Shown: piece after piece, positions 25,264-36,550 of the stretch
How positions within the stretch are numbered: position 1 is the first letter of the stretch
Layout of the letters: each line of letters begins with the position of its first letter
Assembly: GCA_002224055.1 (NCBI GenBank)
Contig: AZLU01000224.1
Location: 1-64,000 of the forward strand
Direction of reading: 5' to 3'
Length of the DNA stretch: 64,000 nt
Source: Pezizomycotina sp. ARF18
Lineage: Eukaryota > Ascomycota
Notes under the pieces: model-generated
What the model saw: only the letters and a program-made list of their open reading frames with translations
What the model was told of the DNA's origin: nothing
Databases searched by the model: none
Position numbers and translations under genes: made by a program

Positions 25264-26539
25264 ATGTCCACTGCACCTTCCACAAAGCCATCCATCGCCA
25301 TCATCGGCGCGGTCTCGGCGGCCTAACCCTCTCCCTCCTCCTCCACAAGCATCAAATCCCTACAAGGTTCTACGAGCTCCGCACACCGTCCTACGACTTC
25401 GGCGGCGCCATCATGCTCTCCCCCAACGCCCTGCGCGTCCTCGACGCCATCGGCGCCTACGAACGCATCAACCGCTCGCCTACTCCTTCGAAACCCTAAC
25501 CTTCAAGCACGACCACACCCACGAGACCACGGGCGCGTACTACTTCGGCCACGAGGAAATGTACGGGTACAAAGCCCTGCGCATCTACCGCAAAGTCCTC
25601 ATCGCCGAGCTACGTAAGATGGTTGAAGAGGCCGGAATACCCGTCGAGTACGGAAGGAAGTACACGCACATTATCTCCGAGGACGATAATGGCGTGAAGT
25701 TTGGTTTTGCAGATGGCGGCGAGGAGATGGCGGATATTCTCATCGGCGCAGACGGTATACATTCAAAAGTCCGACAGTACATCCTCCCCGACATCGTACC
25801 AAAATACGCCGGCTTCATCGGCGTTACCTACGCCTTCCCCGATTCAAAGCTCCGTATTTCAAAAGTCGAAGGAGAAGAAAAATACCCCTTCCCCGTCTCG
25901 ATCCACGGCAAACATGGTGCCTTCGTCCTCGCGCCGCAAAATCCAGATGGGAAAGAGATGTTCGCCGGTCGGCAATTCCGCTACGATCAACAAGACCGGA
26001 GCGGGTGGGACGCTTTACTAAAATCCCAGACTGAACTAATACAGCTACACCAAGCCGACATGAAGGACTGGAGCGACCTCGTGCAGTCCGCGCAGGAGGT
26101 GCTGTCGACGCCGGACTTCCACTCTCTGAACATCTGGCCGTTCCACACCGTGCCGAAGCTGGAGAAGTGGTACTCCGACAAAGGTCGCGTTATCATCCTG
26201 GGAGACGCGGCGCACGCTATCCCGCCCACGGCCGGTCAGGGTGCGAATCAGGCCTTCGAGGATAGCATGAGCTTAGCGTACCTGTTACGAACAAAGCCCG
26301 AGGGAGAAGACCTTGTAAAGGGGTTGAATGTATGGCAGAAGTACAGCAAGAGCGGGTGGATAAGGTACTGGTGTTGTCCGGGCAGATGAACAGGCTGAGG
26401 ATGTCGGAAGAAGAGAGGAAGGCGCTGAGTAAGAGGAGCTGGGGGTGATGAAGCCAGCATAATGGGTGGAGGGAACCAGCTGGCTTGGTTGTACTGCAAC
26501 GAGGTTGAAGAGGATATGAAGAAACAGCTGAGCGTGTAA
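25264..26539 (+). CDS. FAD-dependent monooxygenase (PHBH / salicylate hydroxylase type), frame-broken
   Basis: Group A flavoprotein monooxygenases hydroxylate aromatic or polyketide-like substrates using NAD(P)H. The start at 25264 gives MSTAPSTKPSIAIIG; the FAD-binding GxGxxG motif is split because GGG appears shortened at about 25310, and the next frame reads LTLSLLLHKHQIP. Then come SYDFGGAIMLSPNALRVLDA, YGYKALRIYRKVLIAELRKM, the second FAD/NADPH motif ILIGADGIHSKVRQY, and the GD motif GRVIILGDAAHAIPPTAGQG followed by ANQAFEDSMSLAYLL. The C-terminus reads QERVDKVLVLSGQMNRLRMS and ends KKQLSV at 26539. No intron is needed. At least three one-base frame changes interrupt about 425 residues. 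No signal peptide is seen. With the regulator at 21360 and the NmrA-like gene it forms a small candidate metabolic group. The substrate is unknown. Confidence 0.92.
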
Positions 26540-26939
26540 CACAGGATAAAAAGCGCCTTTTGTGTAGTGCTATATTCTCGTTTGTTGAGTCTTCCTTTCA
26601 ATCACTCTCGATTCTTGCCTTCTTTGTAGATCATTTCACGCGTCTTCTTGTTAAAGTAAATATACTGTCGTTTGTTCTCTCTAGACCTATAAATATCTTT
26701 CATGACCTCTTTACCCTATAGTGCAAGCTACTAGTATACGAGACAGATGAATTAATATAATTATAAGATATCGAAGACTAATCTCTGAAATTGATAAGTT
26801 ACTCTGCCAAGAACTAAGGAACAGGCAGGAAACGATACAAAGAAGGCTACTTTCTGTATACATGTACTCATGAAGAGCGAACAAGCAGGACACAATAAAT
26901 GTTTCAATCGCTGACTTTATAATAATCCCGGCCCGAAAT

Positions 26940-27407
26940 CCCTGCGCCATCTTAGGAACGCACCCTTGTTGTACCAAAGATTTCAAACCTTCCGCTAGTT
27001 ACTCTTGATAAGTCGAAGGAAGGATCACTCTGAATATGTTCCAGGGATACGGTCCACGTTGCGAATGGACTGGGGGCAGCATATGCCGCGTTCTCTGTCT
27101 TATCGGAATAAAATTGACTATGTCCCCGCCATCGACTACCCTGCTATTGCTGCTGAGATGGTGGGAGAACGACACAGTGATGGGGCTATGGCGAACGAGT
27201 GGGCCGTCCAGCTGTGTCGATGAACGTGCTATCGCCGCCGTGCGTCAACTTGAAGATGGCTAGCGGGCCGTCCTCATCTTTGGAGGGAGAACCTACGCTA
27301 CTCAAGCGCAGGCCGCTCAGCCAAAACCTTACTCGATAGGCGCGTACGTCGGCGGCCCCCTTGAAATCCGACAACTGCGGTCCACTCGGGCTGATAGTTA
27401 ACGTCAC
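26940..27407 (-). CDS. Small protein of unknown function, divergent from 27503
   Basis: I do not recognise this family. The minus strand from 27407 reads MTLTISPSGPQLSDF, then RVRFWLSGLRLSSVGSPSK and GPLAIFKLTHGGDSTFID. After frame changes it continues with NAAYAAPSPFATWTVSLEH and SDPSFDLSRVTSGRFEIFG. The balanced residue mix and alternating hydrophobic pattern suggest a real beta-rich protein of about 140 residues rather than chance. No signal peptide or membrane segment is seen. It lies back to back with the unknown gene at 27503, about 95 bases apart, so they may share a promoter. Both ends are uncertain. Confidence 0.4.
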
Positions 27408-27502
27408 CTTACCTGCTCAAGTATGTGCTACATAATGATGGGCACAACGTAGCGCATTGCATCCCCTTTGTTATGCAAAGTTGGTATTAAAGCTAGTAGA
27501 TA

Positions 27503-28345
27503 TTGACAATATTACGACCTCCAGGTTTCGCCGTTGAAATTGCGGTTTTATCAAAAGGTAGGCGTTTGGGTCCGAGTCTAGGTAGAAGAAGATACGCTAC
27601 AATTTTGGAAACCAACGATAGCTCACATCTAGCTTCTGAACAGTCTACCATAGAGGCCCTAACCGTGAAGCTTCATTGGGACTTTACTTGCGAGTACGAT
27701 TGGGAGGAAGCTATAAAGGATACGAGATGGTGGAGCTTCGGAAAACGTGTCGAGTTCCAGGCAGGCTCGGTAAGATAGCCCTCAACCCGAGCCTCTCAAA
27801 TGATTGAAACCAGAATCGGCGCGTACGTTCGCAAGACTATTACTGTGACTAATCCCATGATTGCTTCTGTTTTTCAGAATGCGGTAAACTACAAGCTGGA
27901 CAGCGAGTTCCCTCTCAAGATCGCTACGACCGATGAGGGTTTCAGTTTCGATATTGACACATCAGAGTTGGCCTCGAAATGGCAAACAAACTACTACAAG
28001 ATTCCTATTAGGGGTGATACTTAAGACAAGATCCCCAAAACCTTGGATAATCTTATTTCAACCGATGTCCCCGACAACGTTATGAAGGAGATGAAGACTT
28101 GGGTCACGAGTCAGACCGTTCACTTTTGGTTCCAAACGCGAGGCCTGGGATACTTTCTCACAACGAATTTGCTTAATCCCGGCGCGAAGGTTATCAGCTT
28201 CGATAAAGAGGTGGGATTCAGAGTGCCCAGGGACATCGTGCTCGTTGGTGACGTTGTCGAGGAAAAAGATCTCCTCAGAACTGAAAAAGCAGGACGGAGC
28301 GGGAACTCAGATATGCAGCTGTTCCATCTATATTTGTTATATTAG
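27503..28345 (+). CDS. Protein of unknown function ending in a TTNLL-PG / P-RD-L-GDV signature
   Basis: No family name can be given with confidence. Pieces in order are LTVKLHWDFTCEYDWEEAIK, TRWWSFGKRVEFQAG, an intron-like gap at about 27770-27819 (gtaaga to cag), then IGAYVRKTIT. A possible second short intron comes next (gtgact to cag, ending about 27876), then NAVNYKLDSEFPLKIATTDE and SKWQTNYYKIPIRGD. After a frame change the end reads LDNLISTDVPDNVMKEMKTW, TVHFWFQTRGLGYFLTTNLL, NPGAKVISFDKEVGF and VPRDIVLVGDVVE. My impression is that this C-terminal signature recurs in uncharacterised ascomycete proteins. The start is not fixed and the 5' exon may be missing. No signal peptide is seen. 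Confidence 0.55.
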
Positions 28346-29046
28346 TTTAGTTATTTCACTTCTGATTTTTAATATCTCGAGCCTTGCTTACCGTACACTG
28401 TTTTTAAGGATCGAGTTCTTGACATTGTGTTACCACTCTCTCAGCACCAGGACAATCCTTAAGTTCACATTTGCAAAACGTGCTAGCTTTTCCTCGGTGC
28501 ATCAGCTTCCTGACCATTACCCTTGATAAAACGGGGAACTACTATATGTCTGCTGCCTGAATTCTAGTTAAATTACTTCGAAAGGGGAACGAATACCCTT
28601 GTTGTTTACTCGGCTAGTCCCATCCATGAAGCTCTTATATATGCACCCCAGGGCTAGACTGCGAGCTTTAGGAACTCGTACTGGTTACCGCAATGGCTGA
28701 GCTCGCTAGTCCAGCTATGACATATGTTAATTCTACGAAATCGTTCAACACGCAATTACACTAACACTTCCTCAGCGGAAGAATATCTCCACGCTTGTTG
28801 AGTTGAACACAAAGAGTGACTACCCTTCATGAAGCCACGGAGGGGTACCAAGTAGCCAAACCCAGGAGACCCGAATATATAGAGGCTGTATCAACATATC
28901 GTCATTTGATGAATACCTAAAGGTCGCTATTATGTATGCTACAACAGTACTCCAAGACGCCGTTCCAACATGCAAAGAAATAAACTTATTGGACAATACA
29001 AAATAAGACAAATCAAGACACTCGTCAAGCCGCCATCCTCACTTGA
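28346..29046. other. Intergenic, no gene recognised
   Basis: AT-rich DNA between the convergent 3' ends of the unknown gene at 27503 and the rhodopsin-domain gene. Only short motif-free frames are seen. Confidence 0.5.
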
Positions 29047-30054
29047 TTATTCCTTCTTCCGGTGCATCCCTGGTCCCATCCGAGCGGGCCTTCCCGTTAC
29101 CCTGGCCCCGGTTAGCTCTGTCTCGGAAGTTTCGCCGGCGTCTTGTCTCATCCACCCGCGCAAAACACTTTCAACGCCGGCACGCAAACGACCAACATTG
29201 CCCACGTCTGCTCCATCACCGCAGTTATGTAGTTCGCGGTGATAGACACCCATCGATCGAATTGCAAGCAACTTGCGTCGCCGCGAAGCTAACGCACAGG
29301 AACCCAAACCCGAAGCTAAAAGTAGCCAGCAGTCTCTGGCGTACAGTTATGTTGCGGAGGCGCAACAAGACCGGAAAGGGGAGGAAGTATACCAAAAGGT
29401 CCGATAGCAGGTGCGGCGCGTAAACGAGCACGTACACGTACGTTTTCTCGTACGGCGTGCATAAATTGGACGGGTCCCAGTTCGTCGATACCGGTAGGCA
29501 AGCAAAAGCCGCGAGCAAAAGCTGGAGCAACCACCCAACAAAAGGAAGTAACACGTGAATTTCCACACCGCGTGCGTCTTCCTCATGCTCGTGTTCGGCG
29601 CGATCAGGACGGCGCGGTAGAATATTAGCATGTGGCATTTTATCGCGTACATGCAGCTCAGGTACAGCAAGCCCTGGGCGTAGTAGACTTTCAGCGCACG
29701 GATCTCCTTTATTAGGAAATCTCTCCCGGGGCTAACCCGCCGAGTCCGGCTCGTAACCGCCGAAAGGGATCAGGATCGTATCGGTTATGGCGGAGAGGAG
29801 GAAAAACAACCAGGCGATAACGACGAGTACCTCGAGGATGATACGCGTGCGGAGAGGCGGGGAGGAGGTTGGTATGCGGATTTGGACGTAGAGGCGGAGA
29901 CAGACGAGGAGGAGAGTTGTCACGACCATGGACCATTCGAAGGTCTTCGCAGCGTTGGCAGTTAGCTACGCGGCACCCTGTTCGAGGGGTGGGAGGAGCT
30001 CTGGAGCGAGAAAGCCTGAGAACTTACAATAAGTTGCCAGCCTTGAACGGTCAT
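29047..30054 (-). CDS. Fungal rhodopsin-domain integral membrane protein, frame-broken
   Basis: A member of the large fungal seven-helix family annotated as a rhodopsin domain (often fused to CFEM domains and called PTH11-like receptors). The start at 30054 gives MTVQGWQLI. An intron at 29966-30027 (gtaagt to tag) joins LTANAAKTFEWSMVVTTLLL, then VCLRLYVQIRI, VLVVIAWLFFLLSAITDTIL, KVYYAQGLLYLSCMYAIKCH, ILIFYRAVLIAP-like KMLIFYRAV, a long helix VEIHVLLPFVGWLLQLLL, CLPVSTNWDPSNLCTP, HLLSDLLVYFLPFPVLLRLR, ATFSFGFGFLCVSFAATQVA and AVMEQTWAMLVVCVPALKVF. The C-terminus, RGWMRQDAGETSETEL, is cytosolic. The helices and the W-D-P-S loop fit the family. No CFEM domain lies in front. Several single-base frame changes interrupt it. 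It probably sits in the plasma membrane; the ligand is unknown. Confidence 0.85.
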
Positions 30055-30818
30055 TTTGGCTTGATCCAACGCCCGTGCGCTGATATTGCGCGGTCTAAGC
30101 GATTTTTAAACAAAAAAAAAAAAAAAAAAGCACCTGTGGACTTCAGTATCATGAAACCCTCATGATGATTCTCGATCGGCTTCGAATTTTCGTATCCCAA
30201 ATTTCTTCTTCGAAGCACTTCTAGTCTTCGGAGTATTTACAACGCCGGAGGTTTCCAACCCTACGGGCCTGGACTTGGAAAAACAGGTTTTCTTATATAT
30301 ACCAGAAATAAACGGAGCGTGGTCCCAAAGGGCTCGTTTCTTACCGGCATCTCCTTCCGGCAGTGTCAAAAAGGAGCCTTGGGAACTTAGGCCCCCCACA
30401 AGCCCCCACTCTTTTGCGGACGAAAGATTCTCCAATCGCCCCTCGGACCCACAGTGTATATATAAGTATATAAAAAGAGGACCGGCGCTTGGTCCATATA
30501 GGAGGAAATTCCCATCTATAGTAATCTGCGCGGCGACAAGTCAGGCAGCAGTGGCAAATCTCAGTCTTGAACCGGGTTCGCCATCATGAAATATCGATGT
30601 TTAATCCTGAAACCAAAGGAATCCAGACTTTCCGAGGAGGACTTGGGTTGCCTTCCTCGGTCTTCAGTATATTGCTACCGGTGTAGAAATCCAGTAGTTC
30701 GTCATGACGCCCATTAAGTTTTTGGATACATGACACTGCCTACTAAGTAACACGCGATACGCCATGATACTCGTGCCGGGGTCTGGACCGTGGTAGTAAG
30801 CAGTATGGGGGAAAGACG
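30055..30818. other. Intergenic with an 18-base poly-A run
   Basis: No gene recognised. A run of 18 A lies at 30112-30129. Otherwise the stretch is mixed-composition DNA up to the transposon edge. Confidence 0.5.
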
Positions 30819-31395
30819 TTAACGTGCACACCAGCGAGCCACACGAGCCACACCTAAAAATTATTTAATTTCACAACGCCCCCTTGCAACTTAAACATCA
30901 AATACTCGAAAAATATAAAAAAAAAAAAAAAAAAAAAAACGAATAACTCAACGAATACCTCGCGAACTCCTATAAAACTTAAAACTCAAGTCAATAGCAT
31001 CAATTTATATAGCATATTCAAATTTCAGCTCGTTCCTCCGCCGTTTAGCTATATAAACGCGCTATTCACAATTTTCGGTTATTGTTTTCACTTACAATAC
31101 GCGACTTGAACAACAAATATCTTAACGAATACCTAACAAACTTTATAATACTTATAAATATAACTTAAATATACTACGTTTATAAGTGTTATTATAAAAT
31201 TCTGTTTTTTATTTTTATTTATTTATTTATTTTATTTTTCTTTACGCGGTATAACGCCTATAAGTTATATTTAAAATTCAAATTAATCCGTCGAGTAGTT
31301 GTTGAGATATTATCGTTGTCATTCATGAATTTGTATATAATTTTCTTCTGGCTCGATCGGCCGGTGTGGCTCGCGGGCCGGTGTGCCCACGTTAA
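30819..31395. mobile_element. Short non-autonomous inverted-repeat DNA transposon (MITE-like), 577 bases
   Basis: The ends are imperfect inverted copies. The left end reads ttaacgtgcacaccagc followed by gagccacacgagccacac. The right end, read backwards, gives ttaacgtgggcacaccggc and gcgagccacaccggc. Both ends carry TTAA, either as the outermost part of the inverted repeat or as a target-site duplication of the piggyBac kind. The interior is very AT-rich, has a 23-base A run (30917-30939) and a second, inner inverted pair (near 31108 and near 31290-31320, sharing caaca..atatct). It also has a direct repeat, aacgaatacct, at about 30952 and 31125. No open frame of useful size lies inside, so it must have moved using an enzyme encoded elsewhere. 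Superfamily is uncertain. Confidence 0.75.
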
Positions 31396-32841
31396 TATCC
31401 TACGGTATATCTATAATCTACCTACCTAGCTTGCTTGTGGTCTGAGTCCTGACAGTCTTTACGCCTTCGATTTCCAAGATTGGTTCAAGGTAATCAATGA
31501 GAAAGGCAGTAGTGGCGGGTAATTCTCCGACGGGAACATGTTCCTCGCAATTTTTTATTTCTCGATAAAAAAATGCTAGGCAGCATACTACTCCGACATT
31601 GTGGGATATACTTTTCTCTTGCACTCGGTCACCAAGGCGCGGAGTTTGTTGGGCCAATGTCCGCCAATCCGAGAGCCGGTCGCCCCCGCATACGGAAGTT
31701 GATCTCGGTATCCGACCGGGGAAACCTCCCAATTCGAGTCCACGTTTAAACGTTTCTTGGAGCATCAAGTATAGCTCAACCGAAAAGAAGTCTATACGCA
31801 CCGCCTTATTAGCCCCAAAAAATCAAAATCGAGACGGCGATATGCATGCGTATGTAAGTACCCTGGGTTAGATACTAGACTTAACCTTTACCGTGACCAA
31901 GTTTGACTAATATTGTCATCAGACCATATTATATTACTTTTATGGAAAATAATTCGTCTGCAGGGCGGGAGAGCCCCCGGCTTACTTCTGGACTCATGCG
32001 GGGATGCTCTCAGCCACGGGTACAATCCTACCAATGAATCCTTCCGTAGAGGAGTGCAATCTTTAGAATTGCGTAGGGCTGATAGAGCTTTCCTCATTCG
32101 TGTGACGATATGTAAGAGAAGAATTTGCGAAAACGGTTATATTATCCCTGACATTGCCCTGCAGGCCAAAATTATAAACAACTTTTGCAACAGCGTCAAG
32201 CACGATGATGTGTTCCCCCTTCCATAGTTCCATAAGGCTGCATTATAAGCAGCATATCTAAAAATTTACTCGCAGATAATGGACAAAATATCCAAGTGCG
32301 CGGGTTCGTAGGCGGCTTGACGGAGGAGCTTTACAATGTCGCGGTAGAAATCTGACAGAATCGGCGATGCTGCAGGTATATGTTGTAAGAAAGTACGGCG
32401 TTGCATAAACAGTTGATTAATATCCAGTCAAGTTCGAGCAGGGCAGAAATATACCCACATCCATGCCAGTGGGCCCACTCAGATACCTTCTATTCACACG
32501 AACCTGAGATTCAGTACCTCACCGCAAACCGCACTGGACAGTTCCGTTGACATTTTCGTAGAATAGGCTAATCTCGCAAGCTGAAATGCACCTTATATCG
32601 TGGGATTAAACTTGGCAAAAGTCATTGCAGAGTCGTGTTGCTATTTTTCGCAATTAGTACATCGTCTCAACGTCGGGCAGACCGGGGCATTGGTGATAAG
32701 TCGTCCGAGTCCATTCATCAGAACATACGGCTTCGACGATGTAGGAAGGTTCTCGTCGTATGCATCTAAGTTAATGTATCATTCACTAAGGCTTCACTCC
32801 GTTGCTCAAGTCCAAGGCCTTGAGCAGTGGAGCGGTTCATC
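31396..32841. other. Intergenic, doubtful open frames only
   Basis: A minus-strand frame of 127 codons at 31418-31801 and a plus-strand frame of 104 codons at 31913-32227 show no motif or signal I can name. The right end holds the promoter of the small secreted protein. Confidence 0.4.
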
Positions 32842-32849
32842 TATATAAA
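32842..32849 (+). promoter_or_regulatory. TATA box of the small secreted protein gene
   Basis: TATATAAA stands 145 bases upstream of the ATG at 32994. It is followed by a C/T-rich, then A/C-rich leader (ctccctcctccttctcatca), the usual look of a strong fungal promoter and 5' UTR. Confidence 0.6.
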
Positions 32850-32993
32850 CACCTCAACATCTCCCTCCTCCTTCTCATCATTAGCATCAACAATCAGCTT
32901 CTCATCGCAACATTTCCAATCTCCAACCTTCCGATATATCAAACATACTTTAGCCAATAGTCTAGACTCCCACTTATCAACTTACATTCAAAC

Positions 32994-33268
32994 ATGCATT
33001 TCTCTACCCTCGCTACCGTCCTCTCCGCCATCTCCTTCATTGCGGGCGTCACCGCCGAAAACTGCAAGCCAGGCTTCTTCTACTGCGGCAGCACCCTCCT
33101 TCACCGCGGTAACTATTGGAACGATATCGAAACCGAGCTCCACAGCCACGGCCAATTTGGCGGCGAGCTCAACGCGCTCTTCATGTGTGGCAACAACGGT
33201 GCATCAGTTACGTCCAGATGTGCGGGAGCTGCCACGACGGCGGCTGGAACAAGAACGATTACTGCTAA
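32994..33268 (+). CDS. Small cysteine-rich secreted protein (effector-like)
   Basis: The start at 32994 gives a clear signal peptide, MHFSTLATVLSAISFIAGVTA. The mature part starts ENCKPGFFYCGSTLLHRGNY and continues with ALFMCGNNG, then, after one frame change, YVQMCGSCHDGGWNKNDYC with a stop at 33266-33268. That makes about 91 residues with six cysteines, all of which can pair. The layout C-KPG-YCGSTLL ... C-G-NG ... C-GSC-DGG-N-D-C is one I associate with a widespread family of uncharacterised small secreted ascomycete proteins; this is recollection, not a search. The upstream TATA box and leader support expression. The function is unknown: it could act at a host interface or in the cell wall. 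Confidence 0.75.
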
Positions 33269-33513
33269 GCGGTCAACTACTCGCATACAGCGGTCCGAAA
33301 TCGCCGATTCAATAGATTTCCTTGTTTTAGGCTAGACTTACAGGAGTACCTGCGAAGGATCACGATTTACTGGTATATTTGTGTCAAAATTTAGACTTTT
33401 AGAGATAGAGATTAGATATAACAATAAATCTTTCCCGTTATTCATAGATTTCTTTCATTGTCCGCATTCTTTGGAATTTGTTTTCATTGACGATTGCCCT
33501 GAGCTTTCGCATG

Positions 33514-36500
33514 TCAAATTATCTTACTGCCATCTGCATAAACCCACTTCAAAACCCTCTTCGCTCTCCCCGTCCATACCATATTCTCCCTGTCCGGGCC
33601 TCCCTTGGGCTTGTAGCTCGCCAAGTCTCCTCCATATTCTCCTCGAGATATAATACTTGAACGCCAGCACCCCAAATATAGTCCCATGTTTCCCACCACC
33701 GATAACCCTACAAACCACTTATCTACCCCGTCATCGCCCCACTCTTCGTAGCCGCGTAGAACCCCGCGCTGCCGATCCCGATCACGGGTAGGTAAAATAT
33801 CTTGTCGAATACCCATGCTGACCACCGCGGATCCAATATAAGGCAACTGCAAGCGGGAGCTGGTACATAGTTTTCTGAGGGAGTTATAAGTCATCTTCAT
33901 GAATATGTAACTGGACGCTAATTCGCAGAAGAAGAAAGGGCCGACGGTCGCCATGAGGGCGAAGGCGGTGAAGATTGTGAACTGGACTGCCCCCATACGG
34001 CTCGGAACTTTCTCTGATTGGGGGCAGTCTGCGATTACATGAATAGACTGTTAACGAGAAATTTCTGGTTGTAGGGCCCTTTATGGAGACGGATGATCTT
34101 ACCGTGTCTTAGCTTTAGTGTCCATTCCGACGCGGGGTCGTGCCGTGGCATCTGCGTCGAATCTCCTTCGTCATCTGTTTCCTCTGCTTGCTCTCGCGTG
34201 ATCCAAACCCGAACAGGGCAGTCGAATATTGCCGTGACGTGCGCAATCGGATCCGGTGGCATATACCACGGACTCTTCTTCACCCTCTCATTCTTCGTCT
34301 CTGGCGGTGTTTCGACCGAAACCTTTTCTGCCAGCAAGCATGCCCCTCTGAGTTCAGTTATATTGCTAAGAGGAACACCTAGGCGGTTATCGTCTCTGTC
34401 GAGAAGGTAGGTAAATTTGTATTCACGGTCGGGAAAAGCGGTATCTTCGTGTTGATATCGCGCGAAATCACGGATGAACTGTATGCGATAATGATGCTTA
34501 AGCTTACTGCTAGGAATTTCGAATTCGTATTCGTCATCCTCACTAAATGTCTTGTCGATGATGAAAAGCTGTGTATGTTCCGGTGTCCTTGTGATTTCAA
34601 GGTACTCATCACCTGTGAATCTAAGGATGTCATGCCCAGCTAAAGGTAGCTCGGGTGTAGAGGAAGCCATCTATTATATCCATGTCGCGGCCCACCCTTA
34701 CCCACGATCGCGTTCTGTCTGCTGTTTACCACCGGTCTCGGATCGAATAGCATTCCCAACGGCATACCTGGCATACTCATCATCAGCGTCATCATCGGAA
34801 AAGTAGAAGACGCCACCTTGTACGTATCTAGTCCTATCAAATTCGAAAAAATAAACAGGCGATCCCCATCCCGACTCGTCTGCCGCCTCGCGAGCGCGTT
34901 CCAGCACCTTACGAGATGAATCATGAACTCGTGATCATTTCGATCCTCATCCAACAGATCCTGCCCTTCCTCTTTCCACTCCTGTATAAATGCTCCATCC
35001 AGCCCATCCTCCAAGGGAACATCGATCATACGTCTTATTCTCCTCTTAGAGTTACGCTCGTAGTCGTTCTCGTTCTTGCGCAAAAGATACCGATTAAATA
35101 CATACTCCGCCATTCGAAGAACATACCTCCCGAAGTAGGTTTCGTGAAGGCGTATTCCAGTGAAGAACGATCTTTCTGCTTTGCATTAGGATCGAAGGGT
35201 GCCAAAGAATATTTACACTGTATCTGGCAAGCTCTACTCATGCTCCCTTCCTCTAGCGTCCAGCACCTACCAATCCAACTGGAAAACAGCACTCTCACAG
35301 CCATCTTTGTCCAATCAGACGCTTTATCCCCCATCTTAATAATCTCGTTATCAACCACGATAACTCTCGACGCTGTGGCAAACGTCGGGGCAATCGTATT
35401 AATTGCTTTCCTCTTCAGCTCTAGGTACTCCTCGTCCATCTCCTCTATTGTTCGTGGAATGCACAGTGTATCCAGCCAAAATCACTTCGTCTTATACGCC
35501 GCGGACATCCGGAGTAAGTCACGGAACCTATGTATCCCGACACGAACCCGAGGTGTGATATCTTCGTCGCGTTTTGCAGGTAGCCCTCCAGTAGCGCGTT
35601 CGCGGAAATATTTCCTAGACCGTCGGACGATACGTGCGAGAATGCGACGTAGTTATCTTCCGGCTCCCGTTCCTTAACTTTCAGTTTTATTGCGCCGCCA
35701 ATGTGTTCTACGGAGATTAATGGATACCGCCGCCGCTTATAATGTGCTGTAACTCCTCCTTCGGCGTGGAGATAAACCGCAGTCGCATTCTCGCGGACGT
35801 GGCGGGTCTTGTATTCGTTCGGATCGACGTTAAACGCAACACACGTTCGCCCGTTGCAATCCGCGTGGGAAACGTCCTGCTGCCGAGCGATGTGCGCGAG
35901 ATACACGGTTAAAGGCGATGAATACGTATCCAAAATATACTTTGCCTGCGAAACGCACCACCCGTTCTCTACCATAACATCCGTAATCATCGCCGCCGTC
36001 GGAGATCGTTCCGTTAATTTCCTTGACAACGGCATCAACTTGGTCGGATTCTGCCCCAGCGACACGCACTTTAAAGTATCTATGAAAACCCTAATAGATA
36101 ACGTGATTACTGGCGGTACATGTTTATCTAGAATATTACATTGCCCTTCGGCGTAGGACAACAGACGCGAAAGTCTCCGGGAACTATCAGTATTGCCTCA
36201 CCGGCTTCGTCTTCTCCCTCATCATACATACTGGAGGGGAAGAATGGGATGTCGATATCCCTCAGCGCTGTCGAATGCACAAAGCCGTCCCGGATGAATG
36301 CCGATATATCTAATGATCGCTGCAAGTATTCAGTCGGGAGGCCAAGGTATAGCCAGGATTGAGCGAACGAACGGTGTCTCCGGCTGAGTGGGTGCTGTCG
36401 CTATCGAGTTTGAAGTCGAAACCGTGGACGGATGGGCGATTTTTGAACGCTTTGATGCCGTTGCCGGTGTACTCGTATTTCAGGCCGCGATGTAGGGGAC

Positions 36501-36550
36501 TTTGAACACGCTGAACTGCGAGACGCCGCTGGGAAAGGGAGGTGGTCCAT
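33514..36550 (-). CDS. HET-domain protein with C-terminal membrane segments, frame-broken
   Basis: HET-domain proteins trigger or control heterokaryon incompatibility and cell death when unlike hyphae fuse. The start at 36550 opens MDHLPFPAASRSS. N-terminal pieces include QRSLDISAFIRDGFVHSTAL, a Cys/His-containing stretch and KARNENATAVYLHAEGG-like NATAVYLHAEGG. The HET core follows: NYVAFSHVSSDGLGN (the usual YVA-SHVW-DGLGN motif), AINTIAPTFATASRVIVVDN and SSWIGRCWTLEEGSMS. After it come LVRCWNALARRQTSRDGDRL, PGMPLGMLFD and YNRWLP. The downstream reading (34670 to 34035) contains IFDCPVRVW. The last part (33996 to 33514) has two or three hydrophobic helices, for example QFTIFTAFALMATVGPFFF. 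I treat 33514-36550 as one gene because order and spacing match long HET proteins, but the C-terminal third could be separate. The frame is broken several times. Confidence 0.78.

Noticed and set aside
30819-31395. Long terminal repeat of a retroelement
   Set aside because: The two ends are inverted, not direct, copies, and there is no primer-binding or coding region.
34916-35677. A 253-codon plus-strand open frame
   Set aside because: It is antisense to the HET core, which has clear motifs on the minus strand.
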